From the NCBI RefSeq assembly GCF_023516615.1, contig NZ_JAMGBF010000051.1:1-64000 (forward strand): a DNA stretch of 64,000 nucleotides. Direction: 5' to 3'. The notes beneath the pieces are model-generated. The model was not told the DNA's origin. It made no database searches and saw only the letters and a program-made list of their open reading frames with translations. Below, one piece after another: positions 32,519-41,933 of the stretch. The number at the start of each line of letters is the position of its first letter. Position 1 is the stretch's first letter. The position numbers were made by a program, and so were the translations under genes. The DNA comes from Streptomyces panaciradicis. GTDB taxonomy: Bacteria > Actinomycetota > Actinomycetes > Streptomycetales > Streptomycetaceae.

Positions 32519-33444
32519 AGCGTTCCGCAATCGTTCTGGGTACCGCGCTCGCTCCCGTGTCCTGGGGGACCACCTATGCCGTCACCACGGAGTTCCTGCC
32601 GGCCGACCGGCCTTTGTTCACCGCGCTCGCCCGTGCCCTTCCCGCGGGGCTGGTGCTGCTGGCCGTCGGGCGGGTGCTGCCGCGGGGGGCCTGGTGGTGG
32701 CGGTCGGCCGTGCTCGGCGCGCTGAACATCGGCGCGTTCTTCCCGCTGCTGTTCCTGTCGGCGTACCGCCTGCCCGGCGGCATGGCGGCCGTCGTGGGCT
32801 CGGCCGGGCCGCTGTTCGTGGTCGGGCTGTCGGCGCTGCTGCTGGGTCAGCGGCCGACGGGGCGGGCCCTGCTCGCCGGGTTCGTGGCGGCGTTCGGCGT
32901 CAGTCTCGTCGTCCTGAGGGCGGCCGGGGCGCTCGACCCCGTCGGCGTCCTGGCCGCCGTCGGCTCGACCGCGTCGATGTCCACCGGCACGGTGCTCACC
33001 AAGAAGTGGGGGCGTCCCGACGGGGTGGGCCCGCTCGCCCTGACCGGCTGGCAGCTGACGGCCGGAGGGCTGCTCATCGCCCCGCTCGCCCTCCTCGTCG
33101 AGGGCGCCCCGCCCGCCCTGGACGCCCGCGCGATCGGCGGCTACATCTACCTCGCCCTGGCCAACACGGCCGTCGCCTACTGGCTGTGGTTCCGCGGCAT
33201 CGGCCGCCTGACCGCCACCCAGGTCACCTTCCTCGGCCCGCTCTCCCCGCTCACCGCCGCGATCGTCGGCTGGGCGGCCCTCGGCCAGACCCTCACGCCG
33301 GTCCAGCTGGCCGGCATGGCCCTGGCGTTCGGGGCGACGGTGGCGGGGCAGCTCGGGGCCGGCCGGCGGGCGTCCCGCGTCGCCGCGGGAGACACCGTGA
33401 CGGAGGCACCCAGCCCCGCGCCCGCGCCCTCGCCTACGCGCTGA
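32515..33444 (+). CDS. EamA/DMT-family metabolite exporter
   Basis: This 309-aa protein has ten predicted helices in two EamA repeats (ALAPVSWGTTYAVTTEFLP at the front; GWQLTAGGLLIAPLALLVEG for the second). The family exports amino acids or metabolites. The ATG overlaps the MFS stop by 4 nt, so both are made together, probably under MarR control. Its 3' end overlaps the convergent epimerase gene by 11 bp. Confidence 0.9.
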   Translation: MKRSAIVLGTALAPVSWGTTYAVTTEFLPADRPLFTALARALPAGLVLLAVGRVLPRGAWWWRSAVLGALNIGAFFPLLFLSAYRLPGGMAAVVGSAGPLFVVGLSALLLGQRPTGRALLAGFVAAFGVSLVVLRAAGALDPVGVLAAVGSTASMSTGTVLTKKWGRPDGVGPLALTGWQLTAGGLLIAPLALLVEGAPPALDARAIGGYIYLALANTAVAYWLWFRGIGRLTATQVTFLGPLSPLTAAIVGWAALGQTLTPVQLAGMALAFGATVAGQLGAGRRASRVAAGDTVTEAPSPAPAPSPTR

Positions 33445-34339
33445 AGTAGTGCCCCTCCTCCAGGTCCTCCAGCAGGCCCGGGCCCGTCGGCTCCCAGGAC
33501 AGCCACTTCCGGGTCAGCGTGTTCGACGCCGGTACGTCGAGGGGGACGATGTGACCGAGCCAGCCGAAGTGGGCCTCCGCCTCCTCGGCGGCGACGGAGC
33601 GCACCGGCAGGTCCAGGTGGCGGCCGATGGCGTCGGCGATCTCGCGGAACGGGACACCCTCCTCGCCCACGGCGTGCAGGCGGCTGCCCGCCGGCGCCGA
33701 CTCCAGGGCGAGCCGGACCAGACGGCCGGCGTCCGAACGGTGCACGGCGGGCCAGAGGTTGGCGCCGTCACCGACGTGCCCGGAGAAGCCCTTCTCCCGG
33801 GCGAGGGCCACCAGCATCGCGATGAAGCCGTGGTCGCCCCGGCCGTGCACGGTCGGCGGGAACCGTACGGCGGCGGACCGCACCCCGCGGTCCGCCAGCG
33901 CCACGGCCGCGTCCTCGCTCCGCGCCCGGACCGCTCCGAACGACTCCGGCGGGGCGGTGTCCTCCTCGGTGTTGACCCGGCCCGGCGGCAGCAGCGCGGT
34001 GCCCGAGGCCATCACGAAGGGCCGGTCCGAGCCCTCCAGCGCCGCCCCGATCGCCTCGACGGCCCGCAGGTCGGCCGCGCACGCGGCGGCGAAGTCGAAG
34101 GTGCCGGAGAAGTCGTGGATGAAGGCGAGATGGGCGACGCCGTCGGCGGCGGCCGCCCCCGCGGCGAGGGAGGCCGGGTCGGCGAGGTCCCCGCGGTGCA
34201 CGCCGGCCCCGGCCGCCCGCAGCGCCTCGGCCGAGGCGTCGGAGCGGGCGAGACCGGTGACCTCGTGACCGGCGTCGAGGAGTTCGCGGACCACGGCGGA
34301 ACCGATGAAACCGGTGGCGCCCGTGACGAATACGCGCAT
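33434..34339 (-). CDS. NAD-dependent epimerase/dehydratase (extended SDR)
   Basis: This 301-aa extended SDR has the Rossmann motif TGATGFIGSAVV near the N-terminus, then GDLADPASL and a VAHLAFIHDFSG stretch. The canonical YxxxK is not clear: SFGAVRARSEDAAV occupies the place, with Phe for Tyr and Arg for Lys. So it may bind NAD(P) but not act as a standard epimerase. It is divergent from a LysR gene with 131 bp between, and may be its target. Confidence 0.82.
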   Translation of the reverse strand: MRVFVTGATGFIGSAVVRELLDAGHEVTGLARSDASAEALRAAGAGVHRGDLADPASLAAGAAAADGVAHLAFIHDFSGTFDFAAACAADLRAVEAIGAALEGSDRPFVMASGTALLPPGRVNTEEDTAPPESFGAVRARSEDAAVALADRGVRSAAVRFPPTVHGRGDHGFIAMLVALAREKGFSGHVGDGANLWPAVHRSDAGRLVRLALESAPAGSRLHAVGEEGVPFREIADAIGRHLDLPVRSVAAEEAEAHFGWLGHIVPLDVPASNTLTRKWLSWEPTGPGLLEDLEEGHYFSA

Positions 34340-34470
34340 GACGGAGTGCCCTTCGAAAGGGGTGGGTGGGTGTGCCTCCATCCTCGGGAGGAGCCGCGGG
34401 CCGCGTCCAAAGCCTGTTTCGCATGGCGCAATACGGCTGAGGCATCACCGCAGGTGAGTAGGCTGAACGC

Positions 34471-35358
34471 ATGGCCGACCTCGACCTCCGTCTGGTCCGT
34501 TACTTCACCGCCGTCGCCGAGCACCGCCACTTCGGGCGGGCCGCGGCGGCCCTGCACATCACCCAGCCCTCCCTGAGCCGGCAGATCGTCGGCCTGGAGG
34601 CGCAGGTCGGCGCCCGGCTGCTGGACCGCACCCCGCGCGGCACCCGGCTCACCGAGGCCGGAGAGGCGTTCCTGCCCCGCGCGAGGGCGCTGCTGCGCTC
34701 CGCCGAGCAGGCCGCGGCCGAGGCCCGCGCCGCCGCCGAGCCGAGCAGATTCACCGTCGGTTTCACCAGCGGCCTCATGGTCACCGCGGCCGTGCGCGAG
34801 ATGCGGCGCCGGCATCCGGAGGCGGATGTGCGCAGCCGGCACCTGGGCTGGGACGAGGGGCGGGCGGCGCTGCTCGGGCACCGGGTGGACGTCGTGGTGA
34901 CCCGGCTGCCCTTCGCCACCGACCAGCTGGAGGTGACGGTCCTCTACGACGAGCCGAGGGCCGTGGTCGTCCCCGTCGGTCACCGGCTGGCCGGCAAGGA
35001 GTCCGTGACCGTCGACGACATCGCGGACGAGCCGATGCCCCGGATCACCGGCGCCGACCCCGCCTGGGCTGCCTTCTGGCGGCTGGAGCCGCGACCGGAC
35101 GGCCGCCCGGTGCCCGAAGGCCCCGAGATCCAGGACCTGGAGGACAAGTTCGAGGTCGTCGCCGCCGGGGAGGCCCTGGTCGTCACGGCGTACCCGACCG
35201 GCATCCGGCTGCGCCCCGACCTGACCGCCGTCCCGCTGCACGGCGTGGAGCCCAGCCAGGTCGCCCTCGCCACCCGGGCCGGCGACCGCGGCCGTCTGGT
35301 GACCGCGTTCCGCAAGGTCGCCCGCACCCACCTCACGGGGCCGGCCGAACCGGCGTGA
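34471..35358 (+). CDS. LysR-family transcriptional regulator
   Basis: This 295-aa LysR-family regulator has its helix-turn-helix at residues 18-38 (RAAAALHITQPSLSRQIVGL), followed by the linker helix and a two-lobe effector domain. LysR proteins usually activate a divergent gene in response to a metabolite; the divergent gene here encodes an SDR. ATG 34471. No terminator is obvious before the next gene. Confidence 0.92.
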   Translation: MADLDLRLVRYFTAVAEHRHFGRAAAALHITQPSLSRQIVGLEAQVGARLLDRTPRGTRLTEAGEAFLPRARALLRSAEQAAAEARAAAEPSRFTVGFTSGLMVTAAVREMRRRHPEADVRSRHLGWDEGRAALLGHRVDVVVTRLPFATDQLEVTVLYDEPRAVVVPVGHRLAGKESVTVDDIADEPMPRITGADPAWAAFWRLEPRPDGRPVPEGPEIQDLEDKFEVVAAGEALVVTAYPTGIRLRPDLTAVPLHGVEPSQVALATRAGDRGRLVTAFRKVARTHLTGPAEPA

Positions 35359-35439
35359 CCGAGGGGTCCCCGCGGCCCCGTACCGCGATAGCGTCACTCC
35401 GTCCCCACGTGACGCAACGCGCCCAGCCCGGAGGTGCCC

Positions 35440-36825
35440 GTGGTCGCCGACGTCTGTGCCAGCTGCGGCAAGCCGCTGCCCGCTCGGGCGGGCCGTACCG
35501 GCCGCAGTTCCGTGTACTGCTCGGCCGCGTGCCGGCAGAAGGCCTACCGGGAGCGGCGGCAGAACGCGGCCGACGCCGGGGCCGGTGTGCAGGGCCTGAT
35601 CGACGACATCGGGCGCCGGGTGACGGACCTGGTGCCGCAGCCGGCGTCCGTCCTGTACTCCGGGGTGACCGAGCTGTCGGCGTCCGTCGCCCGGCTCCGC
35701 CGCGTCGCCCGGGTCGCCCGCGACACCGCGAACGATTCCGTCACGCAGGCGACCGTGACGCAACAAGGCACGGGAAACGTCACGCCGACCGCCCCCGGGG
35801 AAAACGTCACGCCGGAACCCGTGACGCAACCCTCCGCCGCCCGCTCCGCCCTCACCGAGGCCGACTTCGCCGCCCTCACCGAGTCCCACCGCCGCGAGAT
35901 CCACGTCCACTGCTACCGCATGACCGGCTCCTACGACGACGCCGAGGACCTCGTGCAGGAGACGTTCCTGCGGGCCTGGCGGGCCCGGGACGCCTTCGAG
36001 GGGCGGGCCGGCGCCCGCACCTGGCTGTACCGCATCGCCACCAACGCCTGCCTGGACTTCCAGCGCCGCACCGCCCGCCGCCCCCAGCGCTACGAGCCGA
36101 TCCCCGGCATGAACCACGGCACCGGCGAACCCCCCGCCCGCCTCACCTGGCTCCAGCCCTACCCCGACGACGAACTGCCCTCCGCCGAGGAACAGCCCGA
36201 GGCCGCCGCCGTCTCCCGGGAGACCCTGGAACTGGTCTTCCTCGCCGCGATCCAGCACCTGCCGCCCCGCCAGCGCGCCGTGCTGATCCTGCGGGACGTG
36301 CTCGGCCTGTCCGCCGCCGAGACCGCCGACGCCCTCGGCCTGACCGTCGCCTCCGCCAACAGCGCCCTGCAGCGCGCCCGCCCCACCCTCCGCGACCACC
36401 TGCCCGGCCGGCGCGCCGACTGGCGCACCGCGGAGCCCACGGACGCCCAGCGCACCGTCCTGCACCGGTACATGAGCGCCGCCCAGACCCTCGACTTCAC
36501 CGCGATGACCGACCTGCTCAGCAAGGACGTCACGCTGACGATGCCGCCCAACCCGTTCTGGTTCACCGGCCGGGACGCGCTCGTGGAGTTCCTGCGGCCC
36601 ACCCTCGACCCCGCGTCCCCCCTGTTCTTCGGCCACTGGCGGCACCTGCCCGCCCGCGCCAACGGCCAGCTCGCGGCGGGCGGTTACGTCCGCAGGCCCG
36701 GCACGAACGTCTACCGCGCCCAGGTCCTCGACGTCCTGCGCTTCGACGCCGACGACCGGATCGTGGAGATCACCTCCTTCGAACCGCACCTGTTCCCGGC
36801 CTTCGGCCTGCCGCTGCGCCTGTGA
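35440..36825 (+). CDS. ECF sigma factor with N-terminal zinc finger and SnoaL tail
   Basis: The protein has 461 aa. Residues 6-31 hold four Cys (Cys6, Cys9, Cys27, Cys31) in a small zinc finger followed by a basic helix (RQKAYRERRQ). A linker with five Val-Thr-Gln/Pro units spans 101-130. Region 2 (HVHCYRMTGSYDDAEDLVQE) and region 4 (LPPRQRAVLILRDVLGLSAA) of sigma-70 follow, then a SnoaL-like domain at about 330-460. ECF sigma factors with SnoaL tails use that domain instead of an anti-sigma protein. The zinc finger fusion is unusual. GTG 35440 is placed by GGAGG 5 nt upstream; GTG 35434 is also in frame. Confidence 0.87.
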   Translation: MVADVCASCGKPLPARAGRTGRSSVYCSAACRQKAYRERRQNAADAGAGVQGLIDDIGRRVTDLVPQPASVLYSGVTELSASVARLRRVARVARDTANDSVTQATVTQQGTGNVTPTAPGENVTPEPVTQPSAARSALTEADFAALTESHRREIHVHCYRMTGSYDDAEDLVQETFLRAWRARDAFEGRAGARTWLYRIATNACLDFQRRTARRPQRYEPIPGMNHGTGEPPARLTWLQPYPDDELPSAEEQPEAAAVSRETLELVFLAAIQHLPPRQRAVLILRDVLGLSAAETADALGLTVASANSALQRARPTLRDHLPGRRADWRTAEPTDAQRTVLHRYMSAAQTLDFTAMTDLLSKDVTLTMPPNPFWFTGRDALVEFLRPTLDPASPLFFGHWRHLPARANGQLAAGGYVRRPGTNVYRAQVLDVLRFDADDRIVEITSFEPHLFPAFGLPLRL

Positions 36826-36907
36826 CCCGGCCCCACCGATGAGCGGGCGAGGTCCCGTGCGTCTGTATGTCCGACCGACACGGAACGCACTTCCTCAGGA
36901 GATCACC

Positions 36908-37666
36908 ATGCTGCTCACCGACAAGACCGCGATCATCTACGGCGCCGGCGGCTCGATCGGCGGTGCGGTCGCCCGCGCCTTCGCGGCCGAGGGCGCCCGC
37001 CTGCACCTGGTGGGCCGTACCCGCGAGACGCTGGAGGCGGTGGCCGCCGACCTCGAGGACGCCGAGGTCGCCGTGGTGGACGCGCTCGACGAGCAGGCCG
37101 TCGAGGAGCACCTCGCGCGCGTCGGTGACGTCGACGTCTCCTTCAACCTCGTCACCCGCGGCGACGTGCAGGGCGCCCCACTCACCGAGATGCCCGTGGA
37201 CGACTTCCTGCGGCCGGTGACCGACGGCCTGCGCGCCAACTTCCTCACCGCCCGCGCCGCCGGCCGCCGCATGGCCGAGCGCGGCTCCGGCGTGATCCTC
37301 ACCCTGAACAGCGGCTCCGCGCACGGCAGTCCGATGATGGGCGGGACCGGGCCCGCCGACGCCGCGATCGACACGCTCGTACGCAACCTGGCGATCGAGC
37401 TGGGGCCGCGCGGGGTGCGGGCCGTGGGCATGTGGGCGGCCGGGGTGCCGGAGACGTTCACCGTCGAGAAGCTGTCCGCGGTCAACCCCGCCATCGACGC
37501 CGCCGCCGTCCAGGGCATCGTCGAGGGCCTCGCCCAGATGCGCATGACCCGCCGCAACCCCACCCTCGCCGAGGTCGCCGCCACCGCCGTCTTCCTCGCC
37601 TCCGACCACGCGGCCGGCCTCACCGGCACCTTCGTCAACGTCACCGGCGGCATGGTGGCCCGCTGA
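36908..37666 (+). CDS. SDR-family protein with degenerate catalytic site
   Basis: This 252-aa SDR-family protein has a Rossmann loop (IYGAGGSIGGAVARAF) and overall fold of a classical short-chain dehydrogenase. The catalytic YxxxK is missing; the aligned site reads TGPADAAI, so Tyr is replaced by Thr and Lys by Asp. The usual NAG motif reads NLV. It may bind cofactor for a regulatory or non-redox role. It follows the sigma factor by 82 bp, possibly co-transcribed. A CAGGAGA RBS precedes ATG 36908. Confidence 0.87.
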   Translation: MLLTDKTAIIYGAGGSIGGAVARAFAAEGARLHLVGRTRETLEAVAADLEDAEVAVVDALDEQAVEEHLARVGDVDVSFNLVTRGDVQGAPLTEMPVDDFLRPVTDGLRANFLTARAAGRRMAERGSGVILTLNSGSAHGSPMMGGTGPADAAIDTLVRNLAIELGPRGVRAVGMWAAGVPETFTVEKLSAVNPAIDAAAVQGIVEGLAQMRMTRRNPTLAEVAATAVFLASDHAAGLTGTFVNVTGGMVAR

Positions 37667-37680
37667 GGGCACGGACGCGA

Positions 37681-37711
37681 AAGGGCGCCCGGCGGATCGC
37701 CGGGCGCCCTT
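37681..37711. terminator. bidirectional terminator
   Basis: A perfect 14-bp stem (AAGGGCGCCCGGCG and its complement) with a 3-nt loop, followed by T-rich sequence, sits between the convergent SDR and pepN genes. Confidence 0.87.
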
Positions 37712-37759
37712 CGTCGTCGTAGCGCTTCGCCTCGTAGCGCTTCGCGTCGTACCCGCGGA

Positions 37760-40330
37760 CTAGACGGCCGCGTCCGCCGCCTGCGCCTTCAGCGCGCGTT
37801 CCACGCCCGAGCGGGACTCCGAGACCAGGCGGCGCAGGGCCGCGTTCGGCTCCGCGTCGGCCATCCAGGCGTCCGTGCGGTCCAGGATCTCCTGCGAGAC
37901 CTGGAACGCCGGGTACAGGCCCACGGCGATCTGCTGGGCCATCTCGTGCGAACGCGACCCCCAGATGTCCTTGACCACCTCGAAGTACTTCTCCGTGTAC
38001 GGCGCCAGCAGCTCGCGCTGGTCGGCCTGCACGAAGCCGCCGATGACCGCCTCCTGCACGGCGTTCGGCAGCTTGTCGGACTCCACGACCGACGCCCAGG
38101 CCTCCGCCTTCGCCTCGGCCGTCGGACGGGCGGCGCGGGCGCTGGCCGCGTGCCGCTCACCGGCGGCCGTCCGGTCCCGCTCGTACTCGGCGGCGATCTC
38201 CGCCTCGTCGAACCGGCCGACCGCCGCGAGCCGCTGCACGAACGCCCAGCGCAGGTCGGTGTCGACGGTCAGCCCCTCGACCGTCTGCGAACCGTCGAGC
38301 AGCGCCTCCAGCAGGTCCAGCTGCTCCGGCGTGCGGGCCGTGGCCGCGAACGCGCGCGCCCAGGCCAGCTGGTGGTCGCTGCCCGGCTCCGCGGAGCGCA
38401 GATGCGCGAGCGTGGCGTCGGTCCAGCGGGTCAGCAGGGCCTCACGGGCGGTCGGGTCGGCGTACATCTCGATCGCCAGCTTCACCTGGCGGTGCAGCGA
38501 CTGCACGACACCGATGTCGGACTCCTTGCCGATGCCCGACAGGACGAGGGACAGGTAGTCGCGGGTGGCGAGTTCGGCGTCCCGGGTCATGTCCCAGGCC
38601 GACGCCCAGCACAGGGCGCGCGGCAGCGAGGACTCGAAGTCGCCGAGGTGCTCGGTGACGAACGCCAGCGAGTGCTCGTCGAGACGGACCTTGGCGTACG
38701 ACAGGTCGTCGTCGTTGAGCAGCACCACGGCCGGACGGCGCTTGCCGGCCAGCTGCGGTACGGCGGTCAGCTCGCCGTCGACGTCCAGCTCGATCCGCTC
38801 CTCGCGGACCAGCTTGCCGCTCGCCTCGTCGAGCTCGTACAGGCCGACGGCGATGCGGTGCGGCCGCAGCGTCGGCTCGCCCTTGGCGCCCGCCGGGAGC
38901 GCCGGGGCCTCCTGGCGGATGGCGAAGGAGGTGACGACGCCGTCGGGGCCGGTCTCGATCTCCGGGCGCAGGACGTTGATGCCGGCCGTCTGCAGCCACT
39001 TCTCCGACCAGGTGCCCAGGTCACGGCCGGAGGTCTCCTCCAGCGCGCCGAGCAGGTCGGACAGGCGCGTGTTGCCGAACGCGTGCCGCTTGAAGTACGC
39101 CTGCACACCGCGGAAGAACTCGTCCATGCCGACGTAGGCGACCAGCTGCTTGAGGACGCTGGCGCCCTTGGCGTACGTGATGCCGTCGAAGTTGACGAGC
39201 ACGTCGTCGAGGTCGCGGATCTCGGCCATGATCGGGTGGGTGGAGGGCAGCTGGTCCTGCCGGTAGGCCCACGTCTTCATGGAGTTGGCGAACGTCGTCC
39301 ACGAGTGCGGCCAGCGCGAGGCGGGGTGGTGCGCCTGGCAGGCGATGGAGGTGTAGGTGGCGAACGACTCGTTCAGCCACAGGTCGTTCCACCACTCCAT
39401 GGTGACGAGGTCGCCGAACCACATGTGCGCCAGCTCGTGCAGGATCGTCTCCGCGCGCACCTCGTAGGCGGCGTCGGTCACCTTGGACCGGAAGACGTAC
39501 TGGTCGCGGATGGTCACCGCGCCCGCGTTCTCCATCGCGCCCGCGTTGAACTCCGGCACGAACAGCTGGTCGTACTTCTTGAACGGGTAGGCGTAGTCGA
39601 ACTTCTCCTGGAACCACTCGAAGCCCTGCCGCGTGACCTCGAAGATCGCGTCGGAGTCCAGGAACTCGGCGAGCGAGGGCCGGCAGTAGATGCCCAGCGG
39701 CACCGACTGGCCGTCCCTCTCGTACACGCTGTGCACGGAGTGGTACGGGCCGACGATCAGTGCCGTGATGTACGTCGAGATCCGCGGCGTCGGCTCGAAC
39801 ACCCAGACGTCGTCCTTGGGCTCGGGCGTCGGCGAGTTGGAGATGACGGTCCAGCCGGCCGGCGCCTTCACCGTGAACTGGAAGGTGGCCTTGAGGTCCG
39901 GCTGCTCGAAGGAGGCGAACACCCGGCGCGCGTCGGGCACCTCGAACTGGGTGTAGAGGTACGCCTGTTCGTCGACGGGGTCGACGAAGCGGTGCAGGCC
40001 CTCGCCGGTGTTGGTGTACGCGCAGTCGGCGACCACGCGCAGGATGTTGCGGCCCTCCAGCAGGCCGGGCAGGGCGATGCGGGAGTCCGCGAACACCTCG
40101 GCCGGGTCGAGCGCGTCGCCGTTCAGGGTGACCTCGTGGACCGTCGGGGCCACCAGGTCGATGAAGGACTCCGCCCCGTTCTCTGCGACGTCGAAGCGCA
40201 CCGTCGTCACGGACCGGTACGTACCGCCCTCTTGCGCGCCGGAGAGGTCGAGGTCGATCTCGTACGACTCGACGGTGAGCAGCTTCGCCCGCTGCTGAGC
40301 CTCTTCGCGAGTCAGGTTTGTGCCAGGCAC
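37760..40330 (-). CDS. pepN: aminopeptidase N (M1 family), copy 1
   Basis: This 856-aa M1 metallopeptidase trims N-terminal residues from peptides in the cytoplasm. Zinc site: His298 and His302 (HELAH) with Glu321 (NES) 18 residues on; the exopeptidase motif GAMEN is at 264-268. A C-terminal ERAP-like helical domain of about 350 residues completes it. The GTG at 40330 has GAGGAGA 8 nt upstream. A paralogue lies about 12 kb away at 52808. No signal peptide. Confidence 0.94.
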   Translation of the reverse strand: MPGTNLTREEAQQRAKLLTVESYEIDLDLSGAQEGGTYRSVTTVRFDVAENGAESFIDLVAPTVHEVTLNGDALDPAEVFADSRIALPGLLEGRNILRVVADCAYTNTGEGLHRFVDPVDEQAYLYTQFEVPDARRVFASFEQPDLKATFQFTVKAPAGWTVISNSPTPEPKDDVWVFEPTPRISTYITALIVGPYHSVHSVYERDGQSVPLGIYCRPSLAEFLDSDAIFEVTRQGFEWFQEKFDYAYPFKKYDQLFVPEFNAGAMENAGAVTIRDQYVFRSKVTDAAYEVRAETILHELAHMWFGDLVTMEWWNDLWLNESFATYTSIACQAHHPASRWPHSWTTFANSMKTWAYRQDQLPSTHPIMAEIRDLDDVLVNFDGITYAKGASVLKQLVAYVGMDEFFRGVQAYFKRHAFGNTRLSDLLGALEETSGRDLGTWSEKWLQTAGINVLRPEIETGPDGVVTSFAIRQEAPALPAGAKGEPTLRPHRIAVGLYELDEASGKLVREERIELDVDGELTAVPQLAGKRRPAVVLLNDDDLSYAKVRLDEHSLAFVTEHLGDFESSLPRALCWASAWDMTRDAELATRDYLSLVLSGIGKESDIGVVQSLHRQVKLAIEMYADPTAREALLTRWTDATLAHLRSAEPGSDHQLAWARAFAATARTPEQLDLLEALLDGSQTVEGLTVDTDLRWAFVQRLAAVGRFDEAEIAAEYERDRTAAGERHAASARAARPTAEAKAEAWASVVESDKLPNAVQEAVIGGFVQADQRELLAPYTEKYFEVVKDIWGSRSHEMAQQIAVGLYPAFQVSQEILDRTDAWMADAEPNAALRRLVSESRSGVERALKAQAADAAV

Positions 40331-40449
40331 GCGGTCATCTCCTCGGTATGTGTCGGTTCGGCGGTCCGGCCATCCTTCCACGCCGGTGGAGGGAAGGCGA
40401 TGTCCAATAACCGCCGGTGAGCGCGGCGGCCGCGCGCGACCGTGAACAC

Positions 40450-40920
40450 ATGACGACCTACACCGCACGACCCGTCGAACCGTCCGTCCTCAAGGAGCTG
40501 CGCACCGCCGACGACGCGGGCCGCCCGATGACCGCGTTCACCGACGACGAGGGCGGCGCGCCCCTGCGCTGCTGTCTGCGCCGCAGCGCGCCCGGGGAGC
40601 GGATCGCCCTGGTGTCGTACGCGCCGCTGCGCCGCTGGGCGGCCGCGACGGGCGCCGCCCCCGGGGCCTACGACGAGCAGGGGCCCGTCTTCGTCCACGC
40701 CGAGGAGTGCCCGGGCCCCGACCTCGACGGCCACCCCTTCGCGAACGCGCACCGCGTCCTGCGCCGCTACTCCGCCGAGGGCCGCATCCTGGGCGGGGAA
40801 CTGGTCGACGCCCCGGACGACGACGCCTTCCGGACAGCATTCGACGACCCGGCCGTGGCGCTCGTCCACGTCCGGGCCGTCGAGTACGGCTGCTTCCTCT
40901 ACGAGGTCAGGAGGCCCTAG
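40450..40920 (+). CDS. DUF1203 domain protein
   Basis: This 156-aa protein of the DUF1203 family has the pattern PLRCCLRRSAPGERIALVSY, then GPVFVHAEECPG and the YEVRRP end. No function is established. It is divergent from pepN (119 bp gap), and its stop TAG shares the CTAG with the stop of the convergent asd gene. ATG 40450 matches the usual family start MTTYTARPV. Confidence 0.83.
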   Translation: MTTYTARPVEPSVLKELRTADDAGRPMTAFTDDEGGAPLRCCLRRSAPGERIALVSYAPLRRWAAATGAAPGAYDEQGPVFVHAEECPGPDLDGHPFANAHRVLRRYSAEGRILGGELVDAPDDDAFRTAFDDPAVALVHVRAVEYGCFLYEVRRP

Positions 40921-41933
40921 CTCTTGAGCTCGGCCGCCACCAGTTCCGCGATCTGCACCGCGTTCAGGGCCGCGCCCTTGCGGAGGTTGTCGTTGGAGAT
41001 GAACAGGGCGAGGCCGTTGTCGACGGTCTCGTCCGCGCGGATGCGGCCGACGAAGGACGGGTCCTGGCCGGCGGCCTGCAGCGGGGTGGGGATGTCGGAG
41101 AGCGCGACGCCCGGGGCGCCGGCGAGCAGCTCGGTGGCGCGCTCGGGGCTGATCGGGCGGGCGAAGCGGGCGTTGACCTGCAGGGAGTGGCCCGAGAAGA
41201 CGGGGACGCGGACGCAGGTGCCGGAGACCTTCAGCTCGGGGATCTCCAGGATCTTGCGGGACTCGTTGCGGAGCTTCTGCTCCTCGTCGGTCTCGTTCAG
41301 GCCGTCGTCGACGAGGTTGCCGGCGAAGGGCAGGACGTTGAAGGCGATGGGCCGCTTGTAGACGCCCGGCTCGGGGAAGTCGACCGCTCCGCCGTCGTGG
41401 GTGAGCTTGTCGGCGTCGGCCACGACCTTCTGCGTCTGGCCGTGCAGCTCGGCCACGCCCGCGAGGCCCGAGCCGGACACCGCCTGGTAGGTGGCGACGA
41501 CCAGCGCCTCCAGGCCCGCCTCGGCGTGCAGCGGCTTCAGGACCGGCATCGCGGCCATCGTCGTGCAGTTCGGGTTGGCGATGATGCCCTTGGGGCGGTC
41601 GGCGATCGCGTGCGGGTTCACCTCGGAGACGACCAGCGGGACCTCGGGGTCCTTGCGCCAGGCGGAGGAGTTGTCGATCACGACCGCGCCCTGCGAGGCG
41701 ACCTTTTCGGCCAGCGCCTTCGAGGTCGCGCCGCCCGCGGAGAACAGCACGATGTCCAGGCCGGTGTAGTCCGCGGCCGCCGCGTCCTCCACCGTGACGC
41801 CGTCCAGGACCGTCCCCGCCGAACGGGCCGAGGCGAACAGGCGCAGCTCGGTGACCGGGAAGTTCCGTTCCGTGAGGATCCTGCGCATGACCGTGCCGAC
41901 CTGACCGGTGGCTCCGACGATTCCGACCCTCAC
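40917..41933 (-). CDS. asd: aspartate-semialdehyde dehydrogenase
   Basis: This 338-aa enzyme converts aspartyl phosphate to aspartate semialdehyde, the branch point to lysine, methionine, threonine and diaminopimelate. The NADP loop VGATGQVGTVM, the catalytic Cys in NPNCTTM, and the substrate His in FSGHSLQVN are present. GTG 41933 has AAGGAG 5 nt upstream. No aspartokinase gene lies alongside, so this is a stand-alone copy. Confidence 0.93.
   Translation of the reverse strand: MRVGIVGATGQVGTVMRRILTERNFPVTELRLFASARSAGTVLDGVTVEDAAAADYTGLDIVLFSAGGATSKALAEKVASQGAVVIDNSSAWRKDPEVPLVVSEVNPHAIADRPKGIIANPNCTTMAAMPVLKPLHAEAGLEALVVATYQAVSGSGLAGVAELHGQTQKVVADADKLTHDGGAVDFPEPGVYKRPIAFNVLPFAGNLVDDGLNETDEEQKLRNESRKILEIPELKVSGTCVRVPVFSGHSLQVNARFARPISPERATELLAGAPGVALSDIPTPLQAAGQDPSFVGRIRADETVDNGLALFISNDNLRKGAALNAVQIAELVAAELKS

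Noticed and set aside
37712..37750. Short direct repeat tcgtagcgcttcgc after the terminator
   Set aside because: Two copies only in a short non-coding gap; no clear role.
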